Shown: positions 1-9,713 of the stretch, one piece after another
Layout of the letters: each line of letters begins with the position of its first letter
Position numbering within the stretch: position 1 is the stretch's first letter
Assembly: GCF_000948985.2 (NCBI RefSeq)
Contig: NZ_CP059733.1
Coordinates: 3,906,001 to 3,970,000 of the forward strand
DNA: 64,000 nucleotides
Source: Thalassomonas viridans
GTDB lineage: Bacteria; Pseudomonadota; Gammaproteobacteria; Enterobacterales; Alteromonadaceae
Direction of reading: 5' to 3'
Position numbers and translations under genes: made by a program
The notes under the pieces: generated by a model
What the model saw: the letters and a program-made list of their open reading frames with translations, nothing else
Database searches by the model: none
Told to the model about the DNA's origin: nothing

Positions 1-71
1 GATGCTGAAAACATCCCCCTTGTTATTTACCAGCTTAAGCTATTTATCCGCTTCTGCCTGCCCTTAGGGCA

Positions 72-2282
72 TTAAACAGATAACGGCTTCATCGGCAGGT
101 CGCGGTAGCGTTTGCCACTGGCGGCAAAAATGGCATTGCTTAATGCCGGCGCAAACGGTGCCACCCCGGGTTCACCTAAACCTGTCGGTTTATGATCTGA
201 CTCTACAATATGCACGGCAACTTCCGGCATATCCGAGATACGCATCACAGGATAATCGTGGAAGTTGGAGTTAACCACGGCCCCGTCCTTAAAGCTGATT
301 TCCGTGCTCAGCGCCAGAGACATGCCCATGACCACGGCCCCTTCCATTTGCGCGGTCGCGCCGTCGACATTGAGCACCTGGCCGCAATCTATGGCGCAAT
401 CCACCTTCAGCACCTTGATATCATCGCCGTCGACTGCAACCCGCACCGCCATGGCGACATAGGAATTAAAGCTGTAATGTACCGCCAGGCCAATGCCCTG
501 CCCCTTGGGCAGCTTATTGCGCTGATCCCAGCCGGCTTTTTTCGCCGCCAGGGCCAGTACCCCTTTCGAGCGTGCCGCCCGCTCTTTTTGCCTGTCGTTG
601 ATATTGCTGCTGTCGTCATAAAGCTGGTTGAGAAAATCAAAGGTGTTTTTTTCCGCCTTATGGGCCAGCTCGTCGGCAAAGGTGCCAAAGGCAAAACCGT
701 AGAAAATGGCATAAACCGCCCGGTACCAGCCGATACGGGTATGGGCTTTGGCTTCACCGCTTTCGGCGCGGAAATTCTCTACCGCAAACGGATGGTTGGC
801 AACATCTTCCAGGCTGCCCTTCGACGCCCGATCCAGCGAGGGATTAAATAACGACCCTATGGAAGGAAAAGCGGCGCGGTGCAGCCAGCCGGTCACTTTG
901 CCGTTTTCATCCAATGAGGCCTCAATATGCTGGGCGCTGGTGGAATGGTAATAGCCGGTGCGCATATCTTCTTCACGCGACCAGATCAATTGGATCGGCA
1001 TCTTCATCTGCCGGGAGATCACCGCCGCTTCATGCACATAATCGCACTTAAACTTGCGGCCAAAGGCGCCCCCCGCCATAGTGACATGCACCAGGATATC
1101 TTTAGGATCCCGTTTCAGGTACTGACCCAGCACTTTTTGGATATCCGCCGGACTCTGGGTCGCGGCCCAGACTTCGCAGCTGTCTTCCTGTACCCAGACG
1201 ACACTGGCATTGGGCTCCATAGGGGAATGGGATAAATGGCCGCCGGTATAGGTGGCGCTGAATTTTTGCTTAGCTTTGGCAAATGCCTGGTCGATATCCC
1301 CCCGTTCATGGGTAAGCTGTGCCGGTTTCTCAACATTGGCCACCAGCTGCTGCTTATACGCTTTGGTGTTGTAGACCTGGTTTTCCCCAAGATCCCAGCT
1401 GATTTTCAGCTTTTTCAGGGCCTGCTGCGCCGTCCAGCTGTTGTCCGCCACCACGGCGACCCCGCCGATAGAGCCGTAAGGCACGTCGAAACGGGGAATT
1501 TCCACCACGCCGAGCACACCTTTAACTTTTAGCGCCCCGGTTTTATCCAGGCTTTTCAGTTTGCCGCCCAATACCGGACAATGGGTTATGGCTGCGTATT
1601 TCAGGCCGGGAAGTTTGGTATCAACACCGTAGGTACGCTTACCGACCACGACCTCGTCCTGATCATGGCGCGCCAGCGCATGGCCGATATAGCGGAATTC
1701 CTCTTTGCTTTTCAATGCCGGGTTTTCAGGCACCGGCATATTGGCGGCGATAATGGCCAGCTCGCCATAGGCAAGTTTTTGCTTATTCAGTTTGTTATGG
1801 ACAAAATGTGACCGGGCATAACAATTATCCGCCGAAGTTTTCCAGACCTTGGCCGCCGCGGCAATCAGCATTGCTTTGGCAGCCGCCCCGGCTTCGCGCA
1901 TCGGCTGGTACATGCGTACTATACTGGCGGAGCCGCCGGTGGCCTGGGGACCGTATTTATCTTCATTGCCGTCCGCCTGCTCGATACGCACCCGCGACCA
2001 GTCCGCTTCCATTTCATCGGCAACCGCCGACGGCAGCGCCGTGCTGATGCCCTGGCCCATTTCACAGCGGCCACAATAGATCAGGGTATCGCCGTTCTCG
2101 CTTAAATGGATAAAGGCATTGGGATTAAAGGTTTTTTCCGCCCCCAGCTCAGCAGTGTTTTCAGCATTGGCTGGGATATTGATTCCTATAACCAGGCCGC
2201 CCCCGGCAACACCGGCCATTTTCATAAAGCGGCGTCGGCTGATATTACCCGGTTTATTTTGAATATCCGTTACTTTGCTCAT
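72..2282 (-). CDS. Molybdopterin-binding subunit of an aldehyde/isoquinoline oxidoreductase-type molybdenum hydroxylase (IorB-like)
   Basis: This is the large, molybdenum cofactor-binding subunit of a xanthine dehydrogenase-family enzyme, of the isoquinoline 1-oxidoreductase beta type. Such enzymes hydroxylate N-heterocycles or aldehydes using water. The protein has 736 residues from the chosen ATG. It opens with a twin-arginine signal (SRRRFMK, residues 15-21, then a Gly/Ala-rich hydrophobic stretch), so it is probably exported folded. Upstream in-frame codons exist, but the ATG at 2282 has AGGAGG about 8 bases before it and follows the 2Fe-2S subunit stop by one base, so I prefer it. The two genes form one operon. 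The substrate cannot be told from sequence. No MoCo maturation or third FAD subunit gene is adjacent, as is usual for the two-subunit type with an external cytochrome acceptor. Confidence 0.88.
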   Translation of the reverse strand: MSKVTDIQNKPGNISRRRFMKMAGVAGGGLVIGINIPANAENTAELGAEKTFNPNAFIHLSENGDTLIYCGRCEMGQGISTALPSAVADEMEADWSRVRIEQADGNEDKYGPQATGGSASIVRMYQPMREAGAAAKAMLIAAAAKVWKTSADNCYARSHFVHNKLNKQKLAYGELAIIAANMPVPENPALKSKEEFRYIGHALARHDQDEVVVGKRTYGVDTKLPGLKYAAITHCPVLGGKLKSLDKTGALKVKGVLGVVEIPRFDVPYGSIGGVAVVADNSWTAQQALKKLKISWDLGENQVYNTKAYKQQLVANVEKPAQLTHERGDIDQAFAKAKQKFSATYTGGHLSHSPMEPNASVVWVQEDSCEVWAATQSPADIQKVLGQYLKRDPKDILVHVTMAGGAFGRKFKCDYVHEAAVISRQMKMPIQLIWSREEDMRTGYYHSTSAQHIEASLDENGKVTGWLHRAAFPSIGSLFNPSLDRASKGSLEDVANHPFAVENFRAESGEAKAHTRIGWYRAVYAIFYGFAFGTFADELAHKAEKNTFDFLNQLYDDSSNINDRQKERAARSKGVLALAAKKAGWDQRNKLPKGQGIGLAVHYSFNSYVAMAVRVAVDGDDIKVLKVDCAIDCGQVLNVDGATAQMEGAVVMGMSLALSTEISFKDGAVVNSNFHDYPVMRISDMPEVAVHIVESDHKPTGLGEPGVAPFAPALSNAIFAASGKRYRDLPMKPLSV

Positions 2283-2283
2283 A

Positions 2284-2751
2284 TCAGGCATCCTCCTGCA
2301 TTTCTTTTGCAGCTTCGCCGATAGCTTTTTTAATGCGCTGATAGGTACCGCAACGGCAAATATTGCCCTGCATGGCGTTGTCGATTTCTTCATCGCTTGG
2401 CGCGGCATTCACCGCCAGCAGGCTGGCGGCATTCATGATCTGTCCCGCCTGGCAATAACCGCACTGGGGCACCTTGTTGTTCAGCCAGGCTTTTTGCAGC
2501 GGATGGTCGCCGTTTTCCGACAAGCCTTCTATGGTGGTAATGCTCTTTCCCGCCAAGCTGCCCACCGGAGTGATACAGGAGCGGGTAGCCTGCCCCTCTA
2601 CATGCACGGTACAGGCGCCGCACAAGCCGCTGCCACAGCCGAATTTAGTGCCGGTAAATTCCAGCCGGTCACGGAGAAACCAGAGTAAAGGCATGTCCGC
2701 ATCGACGTCTATGTCGTGCGCCTGCCCGTTGATAGTAATTAACTCGCTCAT
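2284..2751 (-). CDS. 2Fe-2S subunit of the molybdenum hydroxylase (IorA-like)
   Basis: Small electron-transfer subunit with two [2Fe-2S] clusters. The N-terminal plant-ferredoxin cluster uses C39, C44, C47 and C59 ([10 protein letters not shown] pattern). The C-terminal helical cluster uses C96, C99, C131 and C133 (CGYC...CRCG). At 155 residues it is the normal family length. There is no signal peptide, so it is probably carried out by the TAT signal of the large subunit, as is known for this family. An alternative ATG lies two codons upstream at 2757; neither has a strong ribosome binding site. It is the first gene of the operon, one base before the large subunit. Confidence 0.88.
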   Translation of the reverse strand: MSELITINGQAHDIDVDADMPLLWFLRDRLEFTGTKFGCGSGLCGACTVHVEGQATRSCITPVGSLAGKSITTIEGLSENGDHPLQKAWLNNKVPQCGYCQAGQIMNAASLLAVNAAPSDEEIDNAMQGNICRCGTYQRIKKAIGEAAKEMQEDA

Positions 2752-2868
2752 AAACATGTCTTTTTTGTAGTTGTAGTGCCCAAGATAATAGGCAGATTCC
2801 CGGTAAAAAAGCTACAGCTTTCGGTTGATTGACTATTTTTTGCGATTAATAACCTTTTTTCAAATAAG

Positions 2869-3348
2869 TCAATTTTCAGCCCTGTACACGGCACAACTGA
2901 AACAACCGGGATTAGCGTTATGAATATGCAGGTAATCAACTTCCTCCTGTGCGAACATGCTGTTAATGGCTGCTTTAAGTTCACTGCCGGCGGTTACCGT
3001 CGCATCTGTCATCATATGCTCACTATTATATGCCCTGACCGACAGCAGGCGGTGCCTGACGACTTCGGGAATTTCATTTACCGCCGGCATATAAGTTTGT
3101 GCATTTAGCCGCACAAAAACCGGCCCCGATGCCCGGTACGGCGAGTCGACATCATGATGGCTATAAGGCAAGAGCAGTACCTGCTCGCCGACTTTGGCAT
3201 CAATCAGCGATACCCGGCACGGATAACCCGGATGCTCATCCACCTTAATAACTTTTGCATGGGCATTTGCCAAAACTAAAGGCTCTAAAGTAAACAGGGA
3301 TTGAAAAGCTTCCACGTCAACCGGGGTGATCTGAAAATCTATGGGCAT
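2869..3348 (-). CDS. DUF1203 domain protein
   Basis: A 159-residue cytoplasmic protein without signal peptide. It resembles the DUF1203 family, small bacterial proteins of unknown function that share a PCRVSL-type segment and a C-terminal HIHNANPGCF-like segment, here at the end of the protein. The frame is open 47 codons further upstream, but the ATG at 3348 has TTAGGAG 5 bases before it and starts the conserved part, so I use it. It is divergent from the GntR regulator at 3537. The palindromic site at 3495-3518 could affect both genes. Function unknown. Confidence 0.75.
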   Translation of the reverse strand: MPIDFQITPVDVEAFQSLFTLEPLVLANAHAKVIKVDEHPGYPCRVSLIDAKVGEQVLLLPYSHHDVDSPYRASGPVFVRLNAQTYMPAVNEIPEVVRHRLLSVRAYNSEHMMTDATVTAGSELKAAINSMFAQEEVDYLHIHNANPGCFSCAVYRAEN

Positions 3349-3471
3349 AACATCTCCTAAAAATAAAAACTGATAAACAATACAGCCAATGTACAGGAGG
3401 CGTTTGTTCGATACTGGCCATTTTCGGCAGTGATATTTTTCCTCGCAATAAATCACCTGCACAAATTTAGT

Positions 3472-3491
3472 TGTTGATCTTTTGATCAACC
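3472..3491. promoter_or_regulatory. Palindrome GTTGATC-N4-GATCAAC upstream of the GntR gene
   Basis: Perfect 7-bp arms separated by four T (3473-3490). It lies 5 bp before a second palindrome and 46 bp before the GntR start. It could be a second operator or a short hairpin; nothing decides between them. Confidence 0.4.
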
Positions 3492-3494
3492 ACT

Positions 3495-3518
3495 TGTACC
3501 ATCACAACACATGGTACA
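3495..3518. promoter_or_regulatory. Probable GntR/YtrA operator, TGTACCAT-N8-ATGGTACA
   Basis: A perfect 8-bp inverted repeat with an 8-bp spacer, ending 18 bp before the start codon of the GntR-type regulator. YtrA-subfamily regulators are known to bind long palindromes in their own promoters, so this site probably serves autorepression of the GntR/membrane protein pair. Confidence 0.6.
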
Positions 3519-3536
3519 TATGGAACAAGAAAAATT

Positions 3537-3917
3537 ATGGAAATTAGCATAGATATCGACGATCCCGTGCCTTTATTCGCCCAGCTGGTCACCCAGATAA
3601 AGCAGGCGGTCAACCAGGAGAAGCTGGCACCGGGTGATGCCCTGCCCTCGATCAGGCAACTGGCAAATGATCTGACGATGAACAGTAAAACCGTGGCAAA
3701 AGCCTACCGTTTACTGGAGCGCGACGGCGTGATTCAAACCCGGGGCTACCGCGGCACTTTTATCCATCCCGAGGCGAAAAAAAACAGTACCCTTGATTTA
3801 AATGCCTGGCTGCATGCGACATTAGACGACACCATCAGCAAGCTAAAAGCCGCCGGCATTACCGATTCAGAAATCCGGATTGCCTTTAGCCAGGCCATGA
3901 ACAAAAAACAAGACTAG
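3537..3917 (+). CDS. GntR family transcriptional regulator, YtrA subfamily
   Basis: A 126-residue regulator. Residues 8-75 form a GntR winged helix (PLFAQLVTQIKQAV... then LPSIRQLANDLTMNSKTVAKAYRLL spread over the recognition helix region), with a short C-terminal helical tail instead of a ligand domain. That short tail is the mark of the YtrA subfamily, usually found beside ABC or membrane protein genes. The neighbour 9 bp downstream encodes a multi-pass membrane protein, so the two are one operon. The palindrome at 3495-3518 probably provides autoregulation. The inducer is unknown. Confidence 0.88.
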   Translation: MEISIDIDDPVPLFAQLVTQIKQAVNQEKLAPGDALPSIRQLANDLTMNSKTVAKAYRLLERDGVIQTRGYRGTFIHPEAKKNSTLDLNAWLHATLDDTISKLKAAGITDSEIRIAFSQAMNKKQD

Positions 3918-3926
3918 GAGAGCGAT

Positions 3927-4808
3927 ATGTTGGAGAGTATTTTATTTTACGTCATCTTTATCAGCCAGATAGTGCTGATTTCTTATTATTTTCCTAAAAA
4001 AATTCAAACCCGTACCCGGTATGTGCTGGATAATTATCCTGAGCATACCTATCCCAAGCTTTATCCCAAACCCATTGCCGCCTACAAAAAAGGGCTGCGT
4101 AATTTTATGATAATCAATCACCTGATGGCTGCTCTGGGGATCATCTTGATAGTGTTATACGCCATATTATCCGGTGACTATGTATCATCCGGTAATCATG
4201 CCGCCAAACAGAAATACGCCGAAGGCTTGCCGATATTTTTTGGTATCTGCCAGTATGTTCCCTACCTGTTGATGGAAATATCCGGATTGAAACAATTTAA
4301 ACTGATGAGGCAGGCAAACTTAAGCGGCCGCCGTAAGGCTGAACTGACCCCGCGCCATTTATTTCACTTTATCTCCCCTGCCTTGGTGGCAACAGCGTTT
4401 GTGCTCTATCTGGCCTTTGTTCTGTTCGAGCTCTACTTGCCGGCTTTTGCATTAACAGAAGACAACGTGGTGCGGATCGCGACAACCACAATCTGTAACC
4501 TGCTGCTTGGTGGTATCATCTTCTGGAATATATACGGCAAAAGGCTCGATCCCCACCAAAGCCACCAGGACAGGATCAGACAAATCGGTTTTACCGTAAG
4601 ATCTCTGGTATATATCAGCATGGCGCTGAGCCTTTATCTGGTGGCGCTAAAAGCAATGGAAGTATTGGCTATCGAATATCTGGAAATTATCCTCAACAGC
4701 CTTTATTTCCAGTTGCTCGCCGCCTTTAGCATCGCCACCATGCTACGCATTTTAAAAGTGGAAGACATTAATTTTGATGTCTATAAAAAGGGGGCCGGCA
4801 GCCATTGA
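3927..4808 (+). CDS. Multi-pass membrane protein of unknown function
   Basis: A 293-residue inner membrane protein with about seven hydrophobic segments, near residues 3-23, 62-84, 100-117, 148-172, 185-203, 228-250 and 260-280. I recognise no enzyme motif and no ATP-binding domain. A good ribosome binding site (AGGAGAG) precedes the ATG, 9 bp after the GntR stop, so it is probably the target of that regulator. YtrA-type regulators normally control an ABC transporter; here only this membrane protein is present. Confidence 0.72.
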   Translation: MLESILFYVIFISQIVLISYYFPKKIQTRTRYVLDNYPEHTYPKLYPKPIAAYKKGLRNFMIINHLMAALGIILIVLYAILSGDYVSSGNHAAKQKYAEGLPIFFGICQYVPYLLMEISGLKQFKLMRQANLSGRRKAELTPRHLFHFISPALVATAFVLYLAFVLFELYLPAFALTEDNVVRIATTTICNLLLGGIIFWNIYGKRLDPHQSHQDRIRQIGFTVRSLVYISMALSLYLVALKAMEVLAIEYLEIILNSLYFQLLAAFSIATMLRILKVEDINFDVYKKGAGSH

Positions 4809-4866
4809 CTAACCTGTCAGCTTAATTGCCGGTAACGACATTGATAATATTGGGTAAGACCACAGG

Positions 4867-5283
4867 TTAAACATTTGTGGCGAAATTCATTAACAGCTTT
4901 TTCGCCACTCCGTCATTTTTTATCACTGCCTCTTTATCAAAGCCCCGGTGAAAAATATCACTAAATCCGGGCAATTCCTCCGGTGAGCAAGCGGTCAGGT
5001 TTCTAAAGCCCATGCTCCAGCCGGGAAAGTCCCTTTCGGCAATTTCTTCTTCAACCAGGGTGACGACCCCGTTATTTCTCGGGTCTATTTTAATGGCGCT
5101 GTAAATTTCATGAACATCCTTTTCTTCACCCTTCAATACCTGCATATAAGTCGCATTGCCGTACAGCAGCATACCTGTAATGTTTTGCCTGATATTTCTT
5201 GCCCTGGCCTGCTCAAGCAACTCGGTAAGATCCTGCTCGCTAGGCCAGCTTGTCGCCGAACTGATATAGATTAGATGTATCAT
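4867..5283 (-). CDS. BLUF-domain blue-light sensor protein
   Basis: A 138-residue protein made of a single BLUF domain, which binds FAD and senses blue light. The key residues are present: Y6 (IYIS), N34 (QNITGML) and Q48 (YMQVLKG) of the photocycle triad, plus the conserved W89 and M91 in GWSMGF. The remaining 40 residues contain no EAL, GGDEF or other output domain. It is therefore a short, stand-alone BLUF protein that should act by protein-protein contact, as PixD and YcgF-like proteins do. AGGGA precedes the ATG. It has no obvious regulatory partner next to it; the neighbour at 5399 is an SRPBCC protein on the same strand. Confidence 0.9.
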   Translation of the reverse strand: MIHLIYISSATSWPSEQDLTELLEQARARNIRQNITGMLLYGNATYMQVLKGEEKDVHEIYSAIKIDPRNNGVVTLVEEEIAERDFPGWSMGFRNLTACSPEELPGFSDIFHRGFDKEAVIKNDGVAKKLLMNFATNV

Positions 5284-5398
5284 GATACTTTCCCTGTAAT
5301 TATCGCCTGATACTTATTAACGTTTGATTAAACTTTACTTATTCGTCTGCCTGGCGCACAAAGCTGAGCGCGCATCTTAATGGTAGGCGAGAGTCTCT

Positions 5399-5857
5399 TT
5401 AAGCCGCCACCTGTTTTTGAAAGAAACCGGCCAGTTGCCTTAAAGCAAATCTGATATCCCTGCAAATCACATACTTCACGAGAAAGTCCGGCAGCCATTT
5501 CGGCCCCTTACAGCGAATCTTGTATTCAACCAGGGTTGAGCCACTTCGGTTGTTAAAAACAATCTCTCCCTGATGCTCGGAAACCGGTCCGGGGCCAATG
5601 ATCTGATAACAGATACCTGACGCAGAAGCCGAAATAATTTCCTCTAAAAACTGCTGCCTTCCTATGGTCACCTGGCGGATACAGCCTTTACCGCCGGGGA
5701 GCTGCCCCTTATCTTCAGGTTTCACCAGGGCAAACCTGGCCTTAAAAAAACGCCCCAGCCGGACATGGTCCAGCAATATCTCCAGCAGTTGCTCCGGTGT
5801 TGTTGAAACTTCCTGGTACAGACATATCTCTATACCCGGTTTGCCGTTCCCCTTCAT
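5399..5857 (-). CDS. SRPBCC (START-like) family protein
   Basis: A 152-residue protein of the SRPBCC/polyketide cyclase-like fold. The pattern is typical: an N-terminal strand, an early helix (TTPEQLLEILLDHVRLGRFF), central strands carrying a G-rich loop (GGKGCIRQVTIG), and a long C-terminal helix. It has no signal peptide. These proteins bind hydrophobic ligands; the ligand here cannot be guessed. The ATG is preceded by AGGATGAGGAG. It may be co-transcribed with the BLUF gene about 115 bp downstream. Confidence 0.72.
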   Translation of the reverse strand: MKGNGKPGIEICLYQEVSTTPEQLLEILLDHVRLGRFFKARFALVKPEDKGQLPGGKGCIRQVTIGRQQFLEEIISASASGICYQIIGPGPVSEHQGEIVFNNRSGSTLVEYKIRCKGPKWLPDFLVKYVICRDIRFALRQLAGFFQKQVAA

Positions 5858-6191
5858 CTCCTCATCCTTTAATTATTATTTTTTCCGGTCACAGGCCCGA
5901 ATCCGTTTCATATTAAGCAAGTTTCCGCATCTTCGGACGCTGGCACTTTTTCTCCCAGTTAATTAGAATAGGCCAGATGCCGACAGCTGTATTTTTATAT
6001 TAAAGAAAACAAGCCGTAACCGGGTTAACAAGCCTGTGTATCGCAGTACTTGATGCCCAAAAACCCTTTATATCAGTCAAGGCAAAGAATAAAAAGCACT
6101 TTAAAACTGTACAAATAAACAGTACCATTCAAGGTTAAATGACCCGATACAGTAAACCTTGCTGTAAAGCCAGATCAACAAAAGAGAAATC
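5858..6191. other. Intergenic region between divergent SRPBCC and mfd genes
   Basis: 334 bp without a credible gene. It should carry the two divergent promoters. I see one inverted repeat (CAAGGTT and AACCTTG, 18 nt apart, about 6129-6161) close to the mfd start, and no convincing -35/-10 pair. Confidence 0.4.
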
Positions 6192-9100
6192 ATGAGTCAA
6201 ACAAGCAATATTTTCGAGCCGGTTATCGCCAAACGCCGCGGCGATCTTGCCGATAAAAAAGTATGGAGCAACTTAGTCGGCAGCAGCAGCGCGCTGGCCA
6301 TTTACCATGGCGCGAAAAATGCGGACGCACCGGTATTGCTGGTCACTTATGATACGCCGTCGGCATTACGCCTGGAGCAGGAATTGCTCAGTTTAAATAC
6401 CGACCAGCGCCTGGCCGTGTGTCTGTTTCCCGACTGGGAAACCTTACCCTACGATAGTTTTTCTCCCCACCAGGATATTATTTCCCAGCGCCTGTCCACC
6501 CTGTACCAACTGTCCCGGCTGGAGCAAGGCATAGTGATAGTCCCCGTCACCACCTTGATGCAGCGCCTGGCGCCAAAACAATATCTGGATGCCAACAGCC
6601 TGATAATTAAAAAAGGCGATAAAAAAGATCTGCACCAGCTCAGGCAGGAGCTTGAAGCCGGCGGCTACCGCCATGTCGACCAGGTAATGGAACACGGCGA
6701 ATTTTCTGCCCGCGGCGCTATCCTGGATTTATTCCCCATGGGCAGCAACAACCCGTACCGGCTGGATTTTTTTGACGATGAAATCGACGAAATCCGCCTG
6801 TTCGATCCCGACAGCCAGCGCTCCAGCGATAAGATCAACAACATAAACCTGTTGCCGGCCCATGAGTTTCCCACCGACCAGGCGGGCATTAACCTGTTTC
6901 GCAGCCAATACCGTGAACTCTTTAGCGGCACCATAGATAAAGAGTCCGTTTACCATAAGGTCAGCGGCGGCATACTGCCGGCAGGCATAGAATATTACCT
7001 GCCGCTGTTTTTCCAGCAAACCAGCACCTTGTGCGATTATTTATCGGCGCAAACCCTGGTGATGCTTTATGGCGACATCGACCAGGCAATTAGCCAGCAC
7101 TGGACGGACATAGAATACCGCTATGAAGAAAGACGTTACGACAGATCCCGCCCTTTGGTGCCGCCGCAGCAATTATTCCTGGGCAGTGAAGAGCTTTACA
7201 GCGCCCTTAAACCTTTCGACCGCATCAAGCTAAGCGCCGCCAGCGAACAAGTACAGGCGCAGGCAAACGAGACCAAAGCAGGCACCGTCAGCTTTGATGT
7301 CAGGGAGCTGCCGGATTTAAGCGTAAATCACAAGTTAAAGCAGCCGTTTGAGCAGCTGGACCGCTTTATCGCCGCCACAGATACCCCGGATAAAATCTTG
7401 TTTGTTGCCGAAAGCCAGGGACGACGGGAAAGCGTACTGGAATTACTGATCCGGGATAATATCAAGCCGCAACTGGTGGAAAGCATAGAAGACTTTATCA
7501 ACAGCGATATCAAACTGGGGATCACGGTGAATGCCCTGACCACGGGCTTTATTTTCCAAAGCAGCGAGAGCAGCAAACACGGGCCCGAGGCCATCGCCCT
7601 GGTCACCGAATCGGAATTGCTCGGCGACCGGGTCAGGCAAACCCGGCGCCGCAACAAACAGCAGGATGTCCAGGCGGACGCCCTGTTTAAAAACCTGGCG
7701 GAACTCTCCATCGGCCAGGCGGTGGTGCATTTTGAACACGGCATCGGCCGTTATATGGGGCTGCAGACCCTGGAAACCGGCGGCATAACCACGGAATTTT
7801 TGATGCTCAATTACGCCAACGACGCCAAATTATACGTGCCCGTGGCTTCGCTGCACCTGATCAGCCGTTATTCCGGAGCCGACGGCGATCGCGCGCCGCT
7901 GCACAAATTAGGCACAGACGCCTGGAGTAAAGCCAAGAAAAAGGCGGCAGAAAAAGTCCGCGACGTGGCGGCGGAATTGCTGGATGTGTACGCCAAACGC
8001 GCCAGCAGCCAGGGGTATAAATTTAGCCGGGACAAAAAAGACTACCAGGCCTTTGCCGACAGTTTCGGCTTTGAAGAAACCCTGGACCAGGAGCAGGCCA
8101 TCAATGCCGTGATCGGCGACATGCTCGCCCCCACCGCCATGGACCGCCTGGTATGCGGCGATGTCGGCTTCGGTAAAACCGAAGTGGCGATGCGGGCGGC
8201 TTTTGTTGCCGTCAATGACTCCAAGCAGGTGGCGATCCTGGTGCCCACTACTTTGCTGGCCCAGCAACATTATGAAAACTTCCGCGACCGTTTCGCCAAC
8301 TGGCCGGTAACCATAGAAGTCTTATCCCGCTTTAAGTCCTCCAAAGAGCAAAACGAGGTGATTTCCCGGGTCGAGTCCGGCCAGGTAGATATTTTGATCG
8401 GCACCCATAAGCTGCTGCAAAATACCATCAGCTATAAAGACTTAGGTTTACTTATCGTCGACGAGGAGCACAGGTTCGGGGTCAAACAAAAAGAGAAGAT
8501 CAAACAGCTGCGCAGCAATGTCGATATCCTGACCCTGACCGCTACCCCTATCCCCAGAACCCTGAACATGGCCATGGGCGGCATGCGCGACTTATCCATT
8601 ATCGCCACTCCGCCGGCAAAACGCCTGGCGGTAAAAACCTTTGTCCGCCAGCGGGACGACGCCCTGATCCGCGAATCTGTGCTTCGGGAAATCCTGCGCG
8701 GCGGCCAGGTGTACTTCCTGCACAACAATGTCGATACCATAGAAAAAACCGCCTCAGATCTGCAAGCCTTACTGCCGGAAGCAAAAATCATTACCGCCCA
8801 CGGGCAGATGCGCGAGCGCGAGCTGGAACGCATCATGAGCGATTTTTACCACCAAAGGTTTAACCTGCTGGTCTGTACCACCATAATCGAAACCGGTATC
8901 GATATTCCCAGCGCCAATACCATTATCATGGACAGGGCGGATCATTTGGGACTGGCGCAACTGCACCAGCTCAGGGGCCGGGTCGGCCGCTCCCACCACC
9001 AGGCCTATGCCTATCTGCTGACCCCCCATGAAAAGCGCATGACCAAAGACGCGAAAAAACGCCTCGAAGCCATCGCCTCGCTGGAAGATCTCGGCGCCGG

Positions 9101-9713
9101 TTTCACCCTGGCCACCCATGATCTGGAAATCCGCGGCGCCGGGGAATTGTTAGGGGAAGACCAAAGCGGCCAGATGAGCCAGATAGGCTTTAGTCTCTAT
9201 ATGGAAATGCTGGATCAGGCGGTGGAAGCGTTAAAAGAAGGCAAACAACCGACCCTGAACCAGGTCACCTCCTCGCAAACGGAAATCGATTTACGCCTGC
9301 CCGCCCTGCTGCCGGAAGATTATATTTTTGATGTCAGCATCCGGTTGAGCCTTTATAAGCGTATCGCCAGCTGTAAAAATAAAAACCAGCTCGATGAAAT
9401 CCAGGTAGAGCTGATCGACCGTTTCGGCCTATTGCCCCAGGCCACCAAAAACCTGATACAAATCGCCAAATTACGCCTGAAGGCACAAAAAATAGGTATT
9501 GCCCGCCTCGAAGCCGGACCTGCGGGAGGTGCGATTGAATTTGCCGATGATACTAAGGTTGATCCTATGTTTATTATCGGCCTGATCCAGCAGCAACCGG
9601 CGATTTATAAAATGGAAGGCGCCAATAAGCTTAAATTTAAACACCCGACCGAGGACAGCAAGGCTCGCTTTGATCTGGTCATCAATATGGTCAATGACCT
9701 GGCCAAGCACTGA
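6192..9713 (+). CDS. mfd: Transcription-repair coupling factor Mfd
   Basis: A 1173-residue Mfd, close to the usual 1150. It removes RNA polymerase stalled at DNA damage and recruits UvrA. The N-terminal third holds the UvrB-like, UvrA-interacting module. The RNA polymerase-interacting (CarD-like) domain lies near residue 500 (GQAVVHFEHGIGRY). The RecG-like translocase follows: Walker A GDVGFGKTE near 656, DEEH near 756, TATPIPRTL near 785, and the GRVGRS motif. The C-terminal TRCF domain closes the protein. The ribosome binding site is AAAGAG. As in Vibrio and Shewanella, csiV follows directly, which supports the assignment. Confidence 0.98.
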   Translation: MSQTSNIFEPVIAKRRGDLADKKVWSNLVGSSSALAIYHGAKNADAPVLLVTYDTPSALRLEQELLSLNTDQRLAVCLFPDWETLPYDSFSPHQDIISQRLSTLYQLSRLEQGIVIVPVTTLMQRLAPKQYLDANSLIIKKGDKKDLHQLRQELEAGGYRHVDQVMEHGEFSARGAILDLFPMGSNNPYRLDFFDDEIDEIRLFDPDSQRSSDKINNINLLPAHEFPTDQAGINLFRSQYRELFSGTIDKESVYHKVSGGILPAGIEYYLPLFFQQTSTLCDYLSAQTLVMLYGDIDQAISQHWTDIEYRYEERRYDRSRPLVPPQQLFLGSEELYSALKPFDRIKLSAASEQVQAQANETKAGTVSFDVRELPDLSVNHKLKQPFEQLDRFIAATDTPDKILFVAESQGRRESVLELLIRDNIKPQLVESIEDFINSDIKLGITVNALTTGFIFQSSESSKHGPEAIALVTESELLGDRVRQTRRRNKQQDVQADALFKNLAELSIGQAVVHFEHGIGRYMGLQTLETGGITTEFLMLNYANDAKLYVPVASLHLISRYSGADGDRAPLHKLGTDAWSKAKKKAAEKVRDVAAELLDVYAKRASSQGYKFSRDKKDYQAFADSFGFEETLDQEQAINAVIGDMLAPTAMDRLVCGDVGFGKTEVAMRAAFVAVNDSKQVAILVPTTLLAQQHYENFRDRFANWPVTIEVLSRFKSSKEQNEVISRVESGQVDILIGTHKLLQNTISYKDLGLLIVDEEHRFGVKQKEKIKQLRSNVDILTLTATPIPRTLNMAMGGMRDLSIIATPPAKRLAVKTFVRQRDDALIRESVLREILRGGQVYFLHNNVDTIEKTASDLQALLPEAKIITAHGQMRERELERIMSDFYHQRFNLLVCTTIIETGIDIPSANTIIMDRADHLGLAQLHQLRGRVGRSHHQAYAYLLTPHEKRMTKDAKKRLEAIASLEDLGAGFTLATHDLEIRGAGELLGEDQSGQMSQIGFSLYMEMLDQAVEALKEGKQPTLNQVTSSQTEIDLRLPALLPEDYIFDVSIRLSLYKRIASCKNKNQLDEIQVELIDRFGLLPQATKNLIQIAKLRLKAQKIGIARLEAGPAGGAIEFADDTKVDPMFIIGLIQQQPAIYKMEGANKLKFKHPTEDSKARFDLVINMVNDLAKH

